Part shown: positions 16,739 to 26,291 of the stretch, piece by piece
Layout: each line of letters opens with the position of its first letter
How positions within the stretch are numbered: position 1 is the stretch's first letter
Assembly: GCA_023301765.1 (NCBI GenBank)
Contig: JALZUC010000038.1
Location: forward strand, 1-64,000
Direction: 5' to 3'
Length of the DNA: 64,000 bases
From: Akkermansiaceae bacterium
GTDB lineage: Bacteria; Verrucomicrobiota; Verrucomicrobiia; Verrucomicrobiales; Akkermansiaceae
Translations under genes and position numbers: made by a program
The notes under the pieces: generated by a model
What the model saw: only the letters and a program-made list of their open reading frames with translations
What the model was told of the DNA's origin: nothing
The model's database searches: none

Positions 16739-17898
16739 CTCTCTTTGATCATTTTTTTAAGCATTTCCATCAGACCTTGTTCAGTCAACCTTCGAGGATT
16801 GTTGTTAACTCTTTCGGGGTTAAAACCGTTTTTTAAAATCACCTCTATATCCTGAGATGATTCTACTCCCAATCTAGACAAGTCTGATTCTAGTCCGATT
16901 TCATTAAGCCGCTGAATCAGTACTTCTGCCCCTTCTGAGGCATTTTTACATCCTAGTATATCGATGACCTCCTTTAATCGTGATCTCACCCATTCGCTTC
17001 CACGGGGGTCTATACAGTCCGTATCGTTCACCTCCATATTGTATGTTAAAAAATGAGGTGTTAACAATCCCACAGCATGGCCGTGAGGTATATTATAGAA
17101 TGAAGTCAATGCATATGAAACTGCATGCGGCGCAGTTGTTTTGGTTATATTGATTGCCACTCCAGCTAAATGGGATGCTCGTGCAATCTTTTCTAGTGAT
17201 TGTGGGGTTCTTTCATTAACGGCCTCTGTCATAGACGACCAGGCTAACGACATAGCCTCTTTTGCTATCAATAGTGATTGCTCAGTTGAATAAATCGACC
17301 AGTAAGACTCTATAGCCTGGCACAGGGCATCCATTCCGCTTGATGCCGCTACCGACTTCGGTAAACTTTGTAACAAAGTCGGAATTACTACAGCATAATC
17401 AGGAAGTAATTTCTCATGAGCTACTGAAAATTTTTGTTTCCCCTGATAGACAACTGCAAAATGTGTTGCCTCACTCCCAGATCCTGCCGTGGTGGGAATA
17501 GCCACGAGCGGCACATCGGCAGGCACTAAATCCTCAACACCTTTTAAATAATCCGAAACAGGGTTGTCACTATGCCAAAATGCCTTAAGTAATTTACCCA
17601 TGTCTATGACGCTCCCGCCACCAATGGTAATGATCGCGTCATAAGTTCTGTCGCTCTTTATAGATGATAAAATTTGGACAACGTCATCCGCTTTGGGGTT
17701 CGTTTGAAATTCGTAAACTCTACGCACATTCACATCCTTCAGCACAATGCCGAGGGAGACTTCCGCCCCGGAAGAAGAATAAGCACTATTGCCAGTAACT
17801 AGCAGAACAGATTTAACAAAGTTAGCATCTAAAAAGTGAGCGAGCTTCCCCCATCCATCGTCCCCAATATAACTTCTTTTTTCAACATCATTGCTCAT
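16735..17898 (-). CDS. Iron-containing alcohol dehydrogenase, probable phosphonoacetaldehyde reductase
   Basis: A 387-residue group III (Fe-ADH) dehydrogenase. GGGSVIDMGK (residues 93-102) is the nucleotide site and PTTAGSGSEAT (135-145) is a family block. Metal ligands by alignment to FucO would be D190, Q194, H258 and H272; the usual second ligand His is Gln here. Phosphonoacetaldehyde reductases of known phosphonate pathways (PhpC, FomC) belong to this family. Position 6 bp after phosphonopyruvate decarboxylase therefore points to reduction of phosphonoacetaldehyde to 2-hydroxyethylphosphonate. No aminotransferase of the AEP type is present, which also favours the hydroxyl product. It overlaps the next gene by 4 bp. 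Confidence 0.85.
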   Translation of the reverse strand: MSNDVEKRSYIGDDGWGKLAHFLDANFVKSVLLVTGNSAYSSSGAEVSLGIVLKDVNVRRVYEFQTNPKADDVVQILSSIKSDRTYDAIITIGGGSVIDMGKLLKAFWHSDNPVSDYLKGVEDLVPADVPLVAIPTTAGSGSEATHFAVVYQGKQKFSVAHEKLLPDYAVVIPTLLQSLPKSVAASSGMDALCQAIESYWSIYSTEQSLLIAKEAMSLAWSSMTEAVNERTPQSLEKIARASHLAGVAINITKTTAPHAVSYALTSFYNIPHGHAVGLLTPHFLTYNMEVNDTDCIDPRGSEWVRSRLKEVIDILGCKNASEGAEVLIQRLNEIGLESDLSRLGVESSQDIEVILKNGFNPERVNNNPRRLTEQGLMEMLKKMIKER

Positions 17899-17904
17899 TA
17901 TAAC

Positions 17905-19038
17905 TTAGCTCATCAAATGAGCCATAAAATCTTTTTTATTTTCAATAGGAGTGGTTGTAGGGCGTCCTAGGTTTGACCTCGCTCCGGACATTACTCGAAT
18001 CTCAATCAAACAAGCTACCCCCAAATTCCTTACGCGTCTGAGTTCATTTCGTATTCCCTCAGTCGAATTAACACTAACGGCTTCCACGTATCCACAAGCC
18101 TTTGCAACAGCAGGTATGTCGATATCAAAACCTACAGTAGGCTGCCCTCCAACAGAGTCATGCTTCCCGTTATTTACAACAATATGTATAAGATTCCCCC
18201 CCTGATACTGACCGGTAACACCAAGTGACCCCATATGCATGATTACGGCACCGTCACCATCAATGCAGTAGACTTTTTTATCTTTCTTTGAAAGTGCCAC
18301 TCCCATGGCAATTTGAGAACAATGTCCCATACTACCCACAGTGAGAAAGTCTTGCTCATGGCCTTGCCCTCTCTTCTCACGGCATTCATAAACCTCACGT
18401 GAAATCATTCCCGTAGTTGAAACAACCACATCATTTGCTGCTATTTCGCTTAGTATAGTCTCCAAGGCCTCTTCTCGTTTCAAAGAAATACCAGTCGGTT
18501 TTTCCTCAGTAAACTTTCTTAAGTATGGAGCAAAAGTATTTTTCCGAACAATCAAAGCTGTAGGACACTTCAAATCTAGCGCCATCGCTAACATTTCCTT
18601 TAACACATGGTGAGCACTTGCATCGTCATTTGGGAGGATTTTATAAGGTATCCCTATTGTCTCTAGTAAATCAAGTGTCACCTCGCCCTGTTTAACGTGC
18701 TGAGGTTCATCTTTCACTCCAGGCTCACCTCGCCACCCAATCAACAGTAGCATTGGAATCGAATATACTTTTGTATCTGTAAGCGAAAGCAAAGGATTAA
18801 CAGTATTCCCAAATCCAGAATTCTGCATATAGACCATGCCCGGTTTGCCTGTTGCTAAATAGCTACCCGCAGCAAGCCCAATCGCAGCACCTTCGTTAGC
18901 CGCAATAATATGTTCATTTCCATCTGATTCTTCCGTGATGCACGCGCAGACCTCCTTAAGTAAGGAATCAGGAATGCCAGTATATAAACTCAATCCCTCA
19001 TCAGAAAGAGCATCAAAAAACTTATTACAGTCTAACAT
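17905..19038 (-). CDS. ppd: Phosphonopyruvate decarboxylase
   Basis: A 377-residue thiamine-diphosphate enzyme converting phosphonopyruvate to phosphonoacetaldehyde and CO2, the step that pulls the unfavourable mutase reaction forward. The N-terminal pyrimidine-binding half has catalytic Glu49 in AANEGAAIGLAAG and MQNSGFGNTVNPL. The C-terminal half has the ThDP/Mg motif GDGA (261-264) to NN (289-290) and GKHDSVGGQPT, a signature of phosphonopyruvate and sulfopyruvate decarboxylases. It is 16 bp downstream of the PEP mutase. The sulfopyruvate alternative is ruled out by that neighbour. Confidence 0.95.
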   Translation of the reverse strand: MLDCNKFFDALSDEGLSLYTGIPDSLLKEVCACITEESDGNEHIIAANEGAAIGLAAGSYLATGKPGMVYMQNSGFGNTVNPLLSLTDTKVYSIPMLLLIGWRGEPGVKDEPQHVKQGEVTLDLLETIGIPYKILPNDDASAHHVLKEMLAMALDLKCPTALIVRKNTFAPYLRKFTEEKPTGISLKREEALETILSEIAANDVVVSTTGMISREVYECREKRGQGHEQDFLTVGSMGHCSQIAMGVALSKKDKKVYCIDGDGAVIMHMGSLGVTGQYQGGNLIHIVVNNGKHDSVGGQPTVGFDIDIPAVAKACGYVEAVSVNSTEGIRNELRRVRNLGVACLIEIRVMSGARSNLGRPTTTPIENKKDFMAHLMS

Positions 19039-19054
19039 AGATATATCCTAAAAA

Positions 19055-20356
19055 TTAATCCTCAATCAGTTTCAAAATTTCTTTAACTGGCATACAGAAC
19101 TCGTTTGCTTCTAAGCTTCTTTTATTTTTCAAAATAACTTCCGCAGTGTTTTTCATCGCTGGATATGCACTTCTGAGTAGATGATTAGCATAAATGACAA
19201 CACTAAAGCCCATATCCGCTAATTCATTTTCATATAAATGTTTATACGTCGTTGGGACGCAAATCAATGGCACCCTGTTTTCAAATTTATTATAAGCATC
19301 ACAAAATTCTTTAATTTCTTCCCCGTCTTGCTCCCGGCTATGGATCATAATAGCATCTGATCCAGCTTGAATATACGCTTGAGCACGCTCTAAGGCATCG
19401 TCCATCCCTTGATTCGCAATCAAACTTTCAATACGAGCAACAATCATAAACTCGTTCGTTACTTGAGCCTGCTTCCCTGCATGAATTTTTTCACACATCG
19501 CCTCCTTTTTGAGCAAAATCTGGCGTCTATCAGTGCCAAATAGTGAATTTTGCTTAAGTCCTTGCTTGTCTTCAATAATTACGGCTGAGACACCCATACG
19601 CTCAAGAGACCTCACCATTTTAGTGAAATGCTCTGTAATGCCCCCAGTATCACCATCGTAAATGATTGGTTTTGTTGTAATATCAAGAATCTCATTAATA
19701 GTCTGGGCTCTAGATGTTCTATCAACAAATTCAATATCTGGCCGACCTTTCGCGGTAGAGTCAGTGAGGCTACTTAACCAAATAGCATCAAATTCTTCCA
19801 CTTTACCTGCATCTTGCACACTGGCGTGCTCCACAATCAGTCCCGAGAGTCCATTATGAGCTTCCATGACTCTTACAATCGGCTTCGATCCAATAAGTCG
19901 CCTTAGTTTACCCAATCTAATCCCAGGAGTCGTTCCAATATCTTTGACTGCGTTATTAAGTGCGGTAGAAGATAAACCTTCTGTATATTTGGGTTCAATT
20001 AATTCGCCCCCCCAAAGTTTCAATACTTCAATGACACGGTTACGAGTTTCCTTCTGCGGACCAGTTTTCCAATCATCTCCATGAACCACATAATCAGGCC
20101 TGAGGGCCTCCAAGTTAGCAACATAATCAAGCGTTTCTTGCGGCACTACCCTCGCTACTCCTTTAACGTTTTCTATGATCACCTTACGTTGCTCAAATGG
20201 TAGACTCGGTAACCTTTTATAGCTCGCAATTGCTTTATCCGTTAAGAGTCCAACAGTGACACTGCCATATTGCCTAGCCTTATCTATTATATTAATATGG
20301 CCAGGGTGAATAAGATCCGCACTCATCCCTACATAAACTGTTTTTTCTCTACTCAT
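19055..20356 (-). CDS. pepM: PEP mutase with N-terminal nucleotidyltransferase domain
   Basis: A 433-residue fusion. Residues 1-140 are a cytidylyltransferase-like domain with HPGH at 17-20 and a C-terminal [10 protein letters not shown] block. Residues 150-433 are PEP mutase, which forms the C-P bond of phosphonopyruvate from PEP. YDGDTGG (233-239) and the mutase-specific [10 protein letters not shown] (262-271, fitting EDKx5NS) distinguish it from isocitrate-lyase relatives. Known phosphonate pathways often activate the phosphonate with CMP, and fusions of this type are known; the substrate of this N-terminal domain is inferred. It starts the phosphonate-exosortase run of tightly spaced genes, 104 bp after the O-antigen-ligase-like gene. 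Confidence 0.95.
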   Translation of the reverse strand: MSREKTVYVGMSADLIHPGHINIIDKARQYGSVTVGLLTDKAIASYKRLPSLPFEQRKVIIENVKGVARVVPQETLDYVANLEALRPDYVVHGDDWKTGPQKETRNRVIEVLKLWGGELIEPKYTEGLSSTALNNAVKDIGTTPGIRLGKLRRLIGSKPIVRVMEAHNGLSGLIVEHASVQDAGKVEEFDAIWLSSLTDSTAKGRPDIEFVDRTSRAQTINEILDITTKPIIYDGDTGGITEHFTKMVRSLERMGVSAVIIEDKQGLKQNSLFGTDRRQILLKKEAMCEKIHAGKQAQVTNEFMIVARIESLIANQGMDDALERAQAYIQAGSDAIMIHSREQDGEEIKEFCDAYNKFENRVPLICVPTTYKHLYENELADMGFSVVIYANHLLRSAYPAMKNTAEVILKNKRSLEANEFCMPVKEILKLIED

Positions 20357-20460
20357 ACTATACTTAGTTCAGATTAATTTTATTCGTCCTGCTAGAGATA
20401 ATCTTTAGGTAACTAAAAACTGGCTTACACCTCACTAATAAAAACATTCCCACCTACAAA

Positions 20461-22695
20461 TTATTGTCCAAGCCCAGTTTTCTTAAAAAACTTAACTAAC
20501 TCTTTTACTTCCAGATAAGCAGGCTCTGCAAGTTTATCCTCCTTACCTTTTAATACCACATTATGAATATGGTAGTTTTTCTCCGCTTTAATGAGTAATG
20601 GATATGCTAATTCTGGTTTGCGTTGATACCATAAATACTTAGCATGCCGGAGGTAATGCTCTCCCATCTCACGTCTGATATTCGATCTCAAACTGTTAAT
20701 ATGATAGTTTTTTGATTTTTTCTCCAATGCATCAAACATCACCCCTGCTTCATCATATTCATCAATTGAATCTAACATTCTGCAGTATTCTATCACTACC
20801 ATAAACCGCAGCTCAACAGTGTCGCTACCATGCACTTTGCCATTTTCTAGAATCTCTAACGCCCTTAAGTAATGATGTGTGGCTCCCTCCGTATCTCCCT
20901 TTAGCCATAACGAGCCAGCCCACTGCCTCTGCATGTCCGTCCACTTAGTACGGATTCTAAATAATCGCTCACGAGACGAAGCTATCTCATCTACCATAGT
21001 ATAATAATTATCTGCTTCCTCAAAATTTTTAGAATAAGTTAGTAAAATCGCTAAATTAATTTTTGCTACTGGGTCATATGGATGTCTCAACTCAGCCGCT
21101 TTATAATAGCTCATCGCTTGATCAAACTTTTGTTTTCTGACTTCACCCTCTATCTTTTCACCCTGAAGTCTATATAAGGCTCCTAATCTCAAATACCTTC
21201 TATAGCTAGGTGCACTCTCAACAGCCTTTTCCAGACTGGGTATCCACACCTCATCATCTACCTCATCAGGCACCCAAGTCCCTGTTTCTGTAACCATCTT
21301 ATTAGCTAATAACGGCAGACCCCCTCTGAACTGTTTAGCGCCATGATAAAGCGCAGTTATCCCCAGTGTAAGTAATATAGCTATTAACAGGATTATAGAA
21401 ACCCACTGTTTATCAGTTTTTCTATCTCTTGCAGCAGGTAAAACCCAAATAGCACAACACACAAAAATCAATAGGTTTGCCAGTAAGTGCGTTCTGAAAT
21501 CAGCAACGATATGCACGCCAACTATTACCATACCAGTAACCCCAGCTATAGAAAGTGCCATAGCATTAGAGCCACCATTAAGTGCACTCTCAGGGAGCTT
21601 AGCTGAAATAGACCGTATTTGAATGACCCCCTGCGATAAATGCCAACCGATAAGGCCAATTATTATGAGGAAACCTACAATGCCGTAATCCGCTAATAGC
21701 TGCAGATACTCATTATGAGCAAATTCAGGATTTGCCTCACCTGTATCTAAGTTAGGGCTCCAATAACGAAAACATTCATAAGCATAACTACGGCTACCAG
21801 CACCAAAGATGGGATGCTCCACAAATTGCTCAACAGCCATCGACCAGTAGGCTAAGCGTACATCAGAATCAAAAACTACATCCACGCCCTCGGCCTTGAT
21901 CGCACGAGACTGGAACACCCAAACAGTCGCCACTATAAACATTACAACCCCAAGGCCACTAGCAATAAATGTGCCCAACCTGAATCTACTTCGTATCTTG
22001 GCCTCTTGACTCTCCACAGAGAACCATAGCAATGCTAACATCGCTATGCCTCCCACTCCTAAGCTAACAATAGCTGATCTAGATTGAGTAAAACAGACAC
22101 AAAGTAATGCAAATAAGCCTACAACTACCAATAGGGCTCTTACCCACTTTGGTGACCGCCCCCATATACCCAGAGATAGCGACACTACGCCAGAGACCGC
22201 TGCGAAATTAGCAAAGCTACCGCGATATCCATACATCCCCGTTATCACCTCATTATCGATCCGTTCGGCAGATGTAAATAACCACACTAAGCCATATCCC
22301 TCGTTACCGAACATCTGCAACAAGGCAGCGCCTAGATGCAAACAAAGTATTGATATAACAGTCCAGGCCAATGCTGTTCTACCAAGTGGATAACCAAGAA
22401 CTTGACCGCCCAATAAATAAAATAAAACCGCAGCTAAGATCAAAAACTGATCCTCAAGTGCTAAATCCTGAACTGGTGATAACCATGAGCGCACCAAGAA
22501 ATACACAGTGGCCAGTAATATAGGTAATAACCAAGTAATTCTAATCTGTATGTTGGTAGTAACCAGGCAGCTCACAATAGCTGTGAGGCCAATCAAAATC
22601 ATCGCCGGGCCTTGTAAAACAAGACTATGGGTAACCCCAAGACAGCACGCTATGACTAAAGCCAAGCATAACATAAATATTAAACAAACTCTCAT
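20461..22695 (-). CDS. O-antigen ligase/polymerase-like membrane protein with TPR tail
   Basis: A 744-residue protein. The N-terminal ~450 residues have about 11-12 hydrophobic segments and a large extracytoplasmic loop with FAHNEYLQLLADYGIVG, typical of the Wzy_C/O-antigen ligase family. After the last membrane segment (ISIILLIAILLTLGITALY) a soluble C-terminal region of about 280 residues has helical repeats resembling TPRs (RRYLRLGALYRLQGE, AMSYYKAAELRHP, ATHHYLRALEILE). It overlaps the downstream glycosyltransferase start by 4 bp. It probably polymerises or ligates the glycan. The TPR part may bind partners; the acceptor is unknown. Confidence 0.82.
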   Translation of the reverse strand: MRVCLIFMLCLALVIACCLGVTHSLVLQGPAMILIGLTAIVSCLVTTNIQIRITWLLPILLATVYFLVRSWLSPVQDLALEDQFLILAAVLFYLLGGQVLGYPLGRTALAWTVISILCLHLGAALLQMFGNEGYGLVWLFTSAERIDNEVITGMYGYRGSFANFAAVSGVVSLSLGIWGRSPKWVRALLVVVGLFALLCVCFTQSRSAIVSLGVGGIAMLALLWFSVESQEAKIRSRFRLGTFIASGLGVVMFIVATVWVFQSRAIKAEGVDVVFDSDVRLAYWSMAVEQFVEHPIFGAGSRSYAYECFRYWSPNLDTGEANPEFAHNEYLQLLADYGIVGFLIIIGLIGWHLSQGVIQIRSISAKLPESALNGGSNAMALSIAGVTGMVIVGVHIVADFRTHLLANLLIFVCCAIWVLPAARDRKTDKQWVSIILLIAILLTLGITALYHGAKQFRGGLPLLANKMVTETGTWVPDEVDDEVWIPSLEKAVESAPSYRRYLRLGALYRLQGEKIEGEVRKQKFDQAMSYYKAAELRHPYDPVAKINLAILLTYSKNFEEADNYYTMVDEIASSRERLFRIRTKWTDMQRQWAGSLWLKGDTEGATHHYLRALEILENGKVHGSDTVELRFMVVIEYCRMLDSIDEYDEAGVMFDALEKKSKNYHINSLRSNIRREMGEHYLRHAKYLWYQRKPELAYPLLIKAEKNYHIHNVVLKGKEDKLAEPAYLEVKELVKFFKKTGLGQ

Positions 22696-23810
22696 GCTTC
22701 TACATTAGTATTAATTGTATCTCTAAATACCTGTTCCATTCTTGAGATGAAAACATCCTTCGTGAAATTTTCGGTATAATGCTTTACCCCTGCTGCACCC
22801 ATCGATTTACGCAAACCTTGATTACTTAGAAGTTTCTCAACGGCCTGTAGCAACGAATCAGGGCACCGCACTTTACACATTTCTGCACACCCACTATCGC
22901 CAATGACATGTGGTATACCACGCCAACGATTAGTAACAATGGGTAGGCCGAATGCCATCGCCTCAATTAATACTAAACCAAATGTTTCCGTAGGGTGCTG
23001 CGTTGGAAAAAGGAAAACATCTCCATCCGCATAAGCTTGCCACTTAGCATTGCCGGATAAAACCCCTGAAAAATGAAACATATCAAAAACATCTGCTGAT
23101 TGACTTAGAGTCTTAAATTTATTCTCAGTATCAAGTGATGACCAGCCGCCGACTAATTGAAAACAAACAGAATACCCATTTATTTTAAGTGACTTAGCCA
23201 AATCTATAAGATCAAAAACACCTTTTTCCTCAGATAACATACCTACATACAGTAAATTCACATTATCAGTTTTAGAAGGTTGTCGCTGAGCACTACCAAC
23301 ATCCAGACCATTCATGACTACAACATTTTCTTGAGCATTAAAATACTCACCAGAAGGAGGTGTTGTAATATTAACATCTATCGAACAATCCATCCTGCCA
23401 TATGCAAACAAAGCGAGTTTTTTAATGATTCTCCTCTCATCGAGGAATTCACCTAATCCTCCCGCGTGATGATGGTATACAACTTTAGGAAACATCCAAC
23501 GCACAGCCAACAAGTAGACAATGTCTCTGATTATTGGCGTGATATTGGGACTAGCAGGAAGGTAATATAAGGCCTTTGGCCTGCATCTAAAGACGATACT
23601 CCACGTAGCAACAATTAAACATACTAGTCTCCACACCTTATGCCATGAAGCCACACCTACAGAATCAAGGTCATCGCTAAAGCCCATCCGTAACCGCTGC
23701 ACTCTTAACTCGCCCCAGTCATGATCGAATAACATCGCTGTGACTACGGCTTGGCCATGCAGTGGCGGTGGGGTTTGCCCAACTAACAAAATATCAGCTC
23801 TTTTACTCAT
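22692..23810 (-). CDS. Family 4 glycosyltransferase
   Basis: A 372-residue retaining GT-B enzyme. The N-terminal lobe includes LLVGQTPPPLHGQAVV; the C-terminal GT4 donor domain has NVVVMNGLDVG, LLYVGMLSEEKGVFDLI and the E-x7-E motif in ETFGLVLIEAMAFGLP. Donor and acceptor cannot be predicted. It overlaps the next gene in reading direction by 4 bp (stop at 22692, ligase start at 22695), which fits one EPS operon. Confidence 0.9.
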   Translation of the reverse strand: MSKRADILLVGQTPPPLHGQAVVTAMLFDHDWGELRVQRLRMGFSDDLDSVGVASWHKVWRLVCLIVATWSIVFRCRPKALYYLPASPNITPIIRDIVYLLAVRWMFPKVVYHHHAGGLGEFLDERRIIKKLALFAYGRMDCSIDVNITTPPSGEYFNAQENVVVMNGLDVGSAQRQPSKTDNVNLLYVGMLSEEKGVFDLIDLAKSLKINGYSVCFQLVGGWSSLDTENKFKTLSQSADVFDMFHFSGVLSGNAKWQAYADGDVFLFPTQHPTETFGLVLIEAMAFGLPIVTNRWRGIPHVIGDSGCAEMCKVRCPDSLLQAVEKLLSNQGLRKSMGAAGVKHYTENFTKDVFISRMEQVFRDTINTNVEA

Positions 23811-23879
23811 ACGTAGACATCACAATTGCTAATAGGCCACTTTGCACCGTATTTTACTAAAAGCTCTACCACCCAGTAT

Positions 23880-24731
23880 TCAATTTTTATTAGGTCGATG
23901 CATTCTAACTAAGAACTGGCGTTGCACTTTGAATGCAAAATGCATGAGAGCATCGATAACAGAATTTATTTGCTCATTACTAGTTAATTGCGGTGCGTAG
24001 GATCTACGGATAGCAATCGATTCAGCATATTGTAGCTGTAGATCAAGTTGTTCATCAATGCCTCGTGCACCTAGATGTTTCTGACTTAGGTTTTTACCAT
24101 GCAATCTAAAATCAGCTAAAACCTCAGGAAGATACACAAACTTTTTATCCGCATGAATGAGTCTATTATAATATTCGCCGTCCATAACATATTTAAAATC
24201 AATATTAAGTAAGTGTCCCTCATTCATGACTGTCTCACGTCTATAAAATGTAGCTGTGGATGCTATATAACATAAATGTGCCAACATCATTTTACGTAAA
24301 GGGTAAACGTTCATTGTTCTTTGATAGCTACCGTCCCCCCCCACAAAGTTCCAGCATCCATAGATCACATCAGCATCGGGCTGTCCTTCAGCAAACAGCT
24401 TCACCTTGGCTAAGGCACCCGGTAAAAAGTAATCATCAGTATTAAGCCACATAACCCACTTACCTCGCGCCACTTTAAAGCCCTTGTTAATAGCATCAGA
24501 CATTCCTCTGTCGCCCTCTACTGTTAAACTCACGTGATCATACTCCCTAATAATATCAAGTGTCCCATCTGTTGAACCTGCATCATAGACAAGGTGTTCC
24601 ACAGTTACTCCATCCTGATCTCTTACACTATCCAAACACTCTCGAATATACCTCGAGTAATTATAACTTGGCGTAACAATCGTAAAATCGACTTCTTCAC
24701 TCATAGTTTTAAATTTAATATTATCAGTCAA
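23880..24731 (-). CDS. Family 2 glycosyltransferase
   Basis: A 283-residue GT-A enzyme. FTIVTPSYNYSRYIRECLDSV opens the fold, DAGSTDGT and RGMSDAINKGFKVARGKWVMWLNTDDYFLPGAL contain the metal/nucleotide-binding DxD-like Asp cluster, and the C-terminal LADFRLHGKNLSQ is common in EPS family 2 enzymes. Start may be the internal Met at 24704 (MSEEVDFTIV), which fits the family better. Sugar specificity is unknown. Confidence 0.88.
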   Translation of the reverse strand: MTDNIKFKTMSEEVDFTIVTPSYNYSRYIRECLDSVRDQDGVTVEHLVYDAGSTDGTLDIIREYDHVSLTVEGDRGMSDAINKGFKVARGKWVMWLNTDDYFLPGALAKVKLFAEGQPDADVIYGCWNFVGGDGSYQRTMNVYPLRKMMLAHLCYIASTATFYRRETVMNEGHLLNIDFKYVMDGEYYNRLIHADKKFVYLPEVLADFRLHGKNLSQKHLGARGIDEQLDLQLQYAESIAIRRSYAPQLTSNEQINSVIDALMHFAFKVQRQFLVRMHRPNKN

Positions 24732-24742
24732 ATAGACTGCTT

Positions 24743-25300
24743 TTATAGATTTTTGATTACTTTACATGGATTCCCACCAGCCAAGACCCCAGTAGGAATA
24801 TCTTTTACAACAACAGACCCGGCGCCAATGACGGAACCATCACCAATAGTTACACCTTTCAACACAATCGATCTAGCGCCTATGAAGACCCCTTTGCCAA
24901 TGTGAACAGGCTCTGATACTATTGAGTTCTCGGAGCCTAGAGGTATCTCATGAAAATCATGATCTACGATCAGGCAACCTGAACCAATCATTGCACCTTC
25001 ACCAATGGTGATCTTTCTAGATGCCCAAATCACTGTATTGGAAATACCAGATCCCTTTTTTAATTCGAGGATCGCACCAGGGCGATCAGCTACTAAGGAA
25101 GAAGGACAGCCAGGACTTAAGCGATTAGCCCAACGAGATGAAACAACAGATACTGCGTCGTTTAAAATGATTTTTGCTTTGTTATCTTTTTTTACCGAGG
25201 GAATTCCAATCACCTGAACCCCATCCTTTAAATCTAAACCTTTCAATTTAAGCCAAGATTTACAAAAAAAGTTTATCAAACTTATTATGACTGTTTTCAT
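24743..25300 (-). CDS. Hexapeptide-repeat acyltransferase (CatB/LacA-like)
   Basis: A 185-residue left-handed beta-helix protein from the chosen start MKTVIISL (25300). A start 11 codons upstream would overlap the next gene by 13 bp. Hexapeptide repeats run from about residue 95 to the C-terminus (IGEGAMIGSGCLIVDHD, IGKGVFIGARSIVLKGVTIGDGSVIGAGSVVVKDIPTG). The DHDFHE block holds the likely catalytic His, and the end AGGNPCKVIK is typical. It probably O-acetylates a sugar of the repeat unit. Confidence 0.85.
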   Translation of the reverse strand: MKTVIISLINFFCKSWLKLKGLDLKDGVQVIGIPSVKKDNKAKIILNDAVSVVSSRWANRLSPGCPSSLVADRPGAILELKKGSGISNTVIWASRKITIGEGAMIGSGCLIVDHDFHEIPLGSENSIVSEPVHIGKGVFIGARSIVLKGVTIGDGSVIGAGSVVVKDIPTGVLAGGNPCKVIKNL

Positions 25301-25320
25301 TTTTAAACTTAATATTTCGG

Positions 25321-26247
25321 TTACCAATAACACCCACCTTCAATCGAATCAGCTCCAGCTGGCTTATCCTCCGCAAGTGGTTCTATCCAGTGTTCATTTA
25401 TGAATGACTTAGGCACACGATTATTTTGTGTAACATAACGTTTAGTTTTAATTCCAAACAACGGATCAATCGATCCCCCCATATTAATACCTACTTTCCC
25501 TATTTTTTTTGCGTAACTAACAAGCTGATTCGAATAGCCTCCAGCAGCCGCTAATACTATTTCAGGGTCATAGTCATCTATATAACCACGCATCTTAATC
25601 AGCTCTTCTTCTGAGGATAGACTTGTATTACTTGGATCAACCAATGGCGAAAACGGAGACCTCAATAGATTGTAATCTGCATCTGGCAGCGAGAATTTAA
25701 CATGCTCAAATATTTTTTCTTTTATTGTGAGTTGCTTCTCAATGGTCTTTACATTTGATGTTACAATTAAAATTTTCTTCCCACTGCACGCTGAAAGCCA
25801 TGACACATTATCCAGCATAGCATGTACAATAGTAGAGTTACCCAGTGCCACACATTTATCCAAGTAATACCTGAGGATGTATAATTCTATAAAATTATAA
25901 TAAACTGCGAACATATCCATTTCTTGGATAACTGAACGATAAGATTCCCCCCAGGCTCGATAGTATTCCTCGTCATCTGGATATATCCCAGCATTTACTG
26001 ACATGCCTTTTCGCGTGCTTTTATAGTTAATTTTAACCCAATCAGGGTGTTTATCACCATTATAAGCACAGAAGCCGTTAAGTTCGCTAACACCTAAACG
26101 GCCTAGAGCAAATGGTTTTTCTTCATGGATGGCATTTATGATCTGTTCTGATAAGATTTGCGGTGAATTATAGCTACCTTTAACTAGGCCAAGTCTATAG
26201 GCCGTTTTCACGGCCTTTCTACGTAGTAGTTGTTTTGATATTAGCAT
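25321..26247 (-). CDS. EPS-locus protein of uncertain family, possibly GT-D-like
   Basis: A 308-residue soluble protein. I do not recognise it firmly. FALGRLGVSELNGF near residues 45-58 recalls the RxGDGE-type motif of GT-D (DUF1792) glycosyltransferases but lacks its acidic residues. ILIVTSNVKTI and EIVLAAAGGYSNQLVSYAKKIGKVGINMGG look like a Rossmann-type half with a glycine-rich loop. It lies between two glycosyltransferase/acyltransferase genes in the same orientation, so a sugar-transfer or modification role is inferred from context only. Confidence 0.55.
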   Translation of the reverse strand: MLISKQLLRRKAVKTAYRLGLVKGSYNSPQILSEQIINAIHEEKPFALGRLGVSELNGFCAYNGDKHPDWVKINYKSTRKGMSVNAGIYPDDEEYYRAWGESYRSVIQEMDMFAVYYNFIELYILRYYLDKCVALGNSTIVHAMLDNVSWLSACSGKKILIVTSNVKTIEKQLTIKEKIFEHVKFSLPDADYNLLRSPFSPLVDPSNTSLSSEEELIKMRGYIDDYDPEIVLAAAGGYSNQLVSYAKKIGKVGINMGGSIDPLFGIKTKRYVTQNNRVPKSFINEHWIEPLAEDKPAGADSIEGGCYW

Positions 26248-26291
26248 TACTGTTTATAAGATTTGTTAATATGTCTAAAGCTTTTATATTG

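Noticed and set aside
17905-19038. Sulfopyruvate decarboxylase (coenzyme M pathway) instead of phosphonopyruvate decarboxylase
   Set aside because: The gene is 16 bp from a PEP mutase with an intact EDKx5NS motif; no coenzyme M genes are present.
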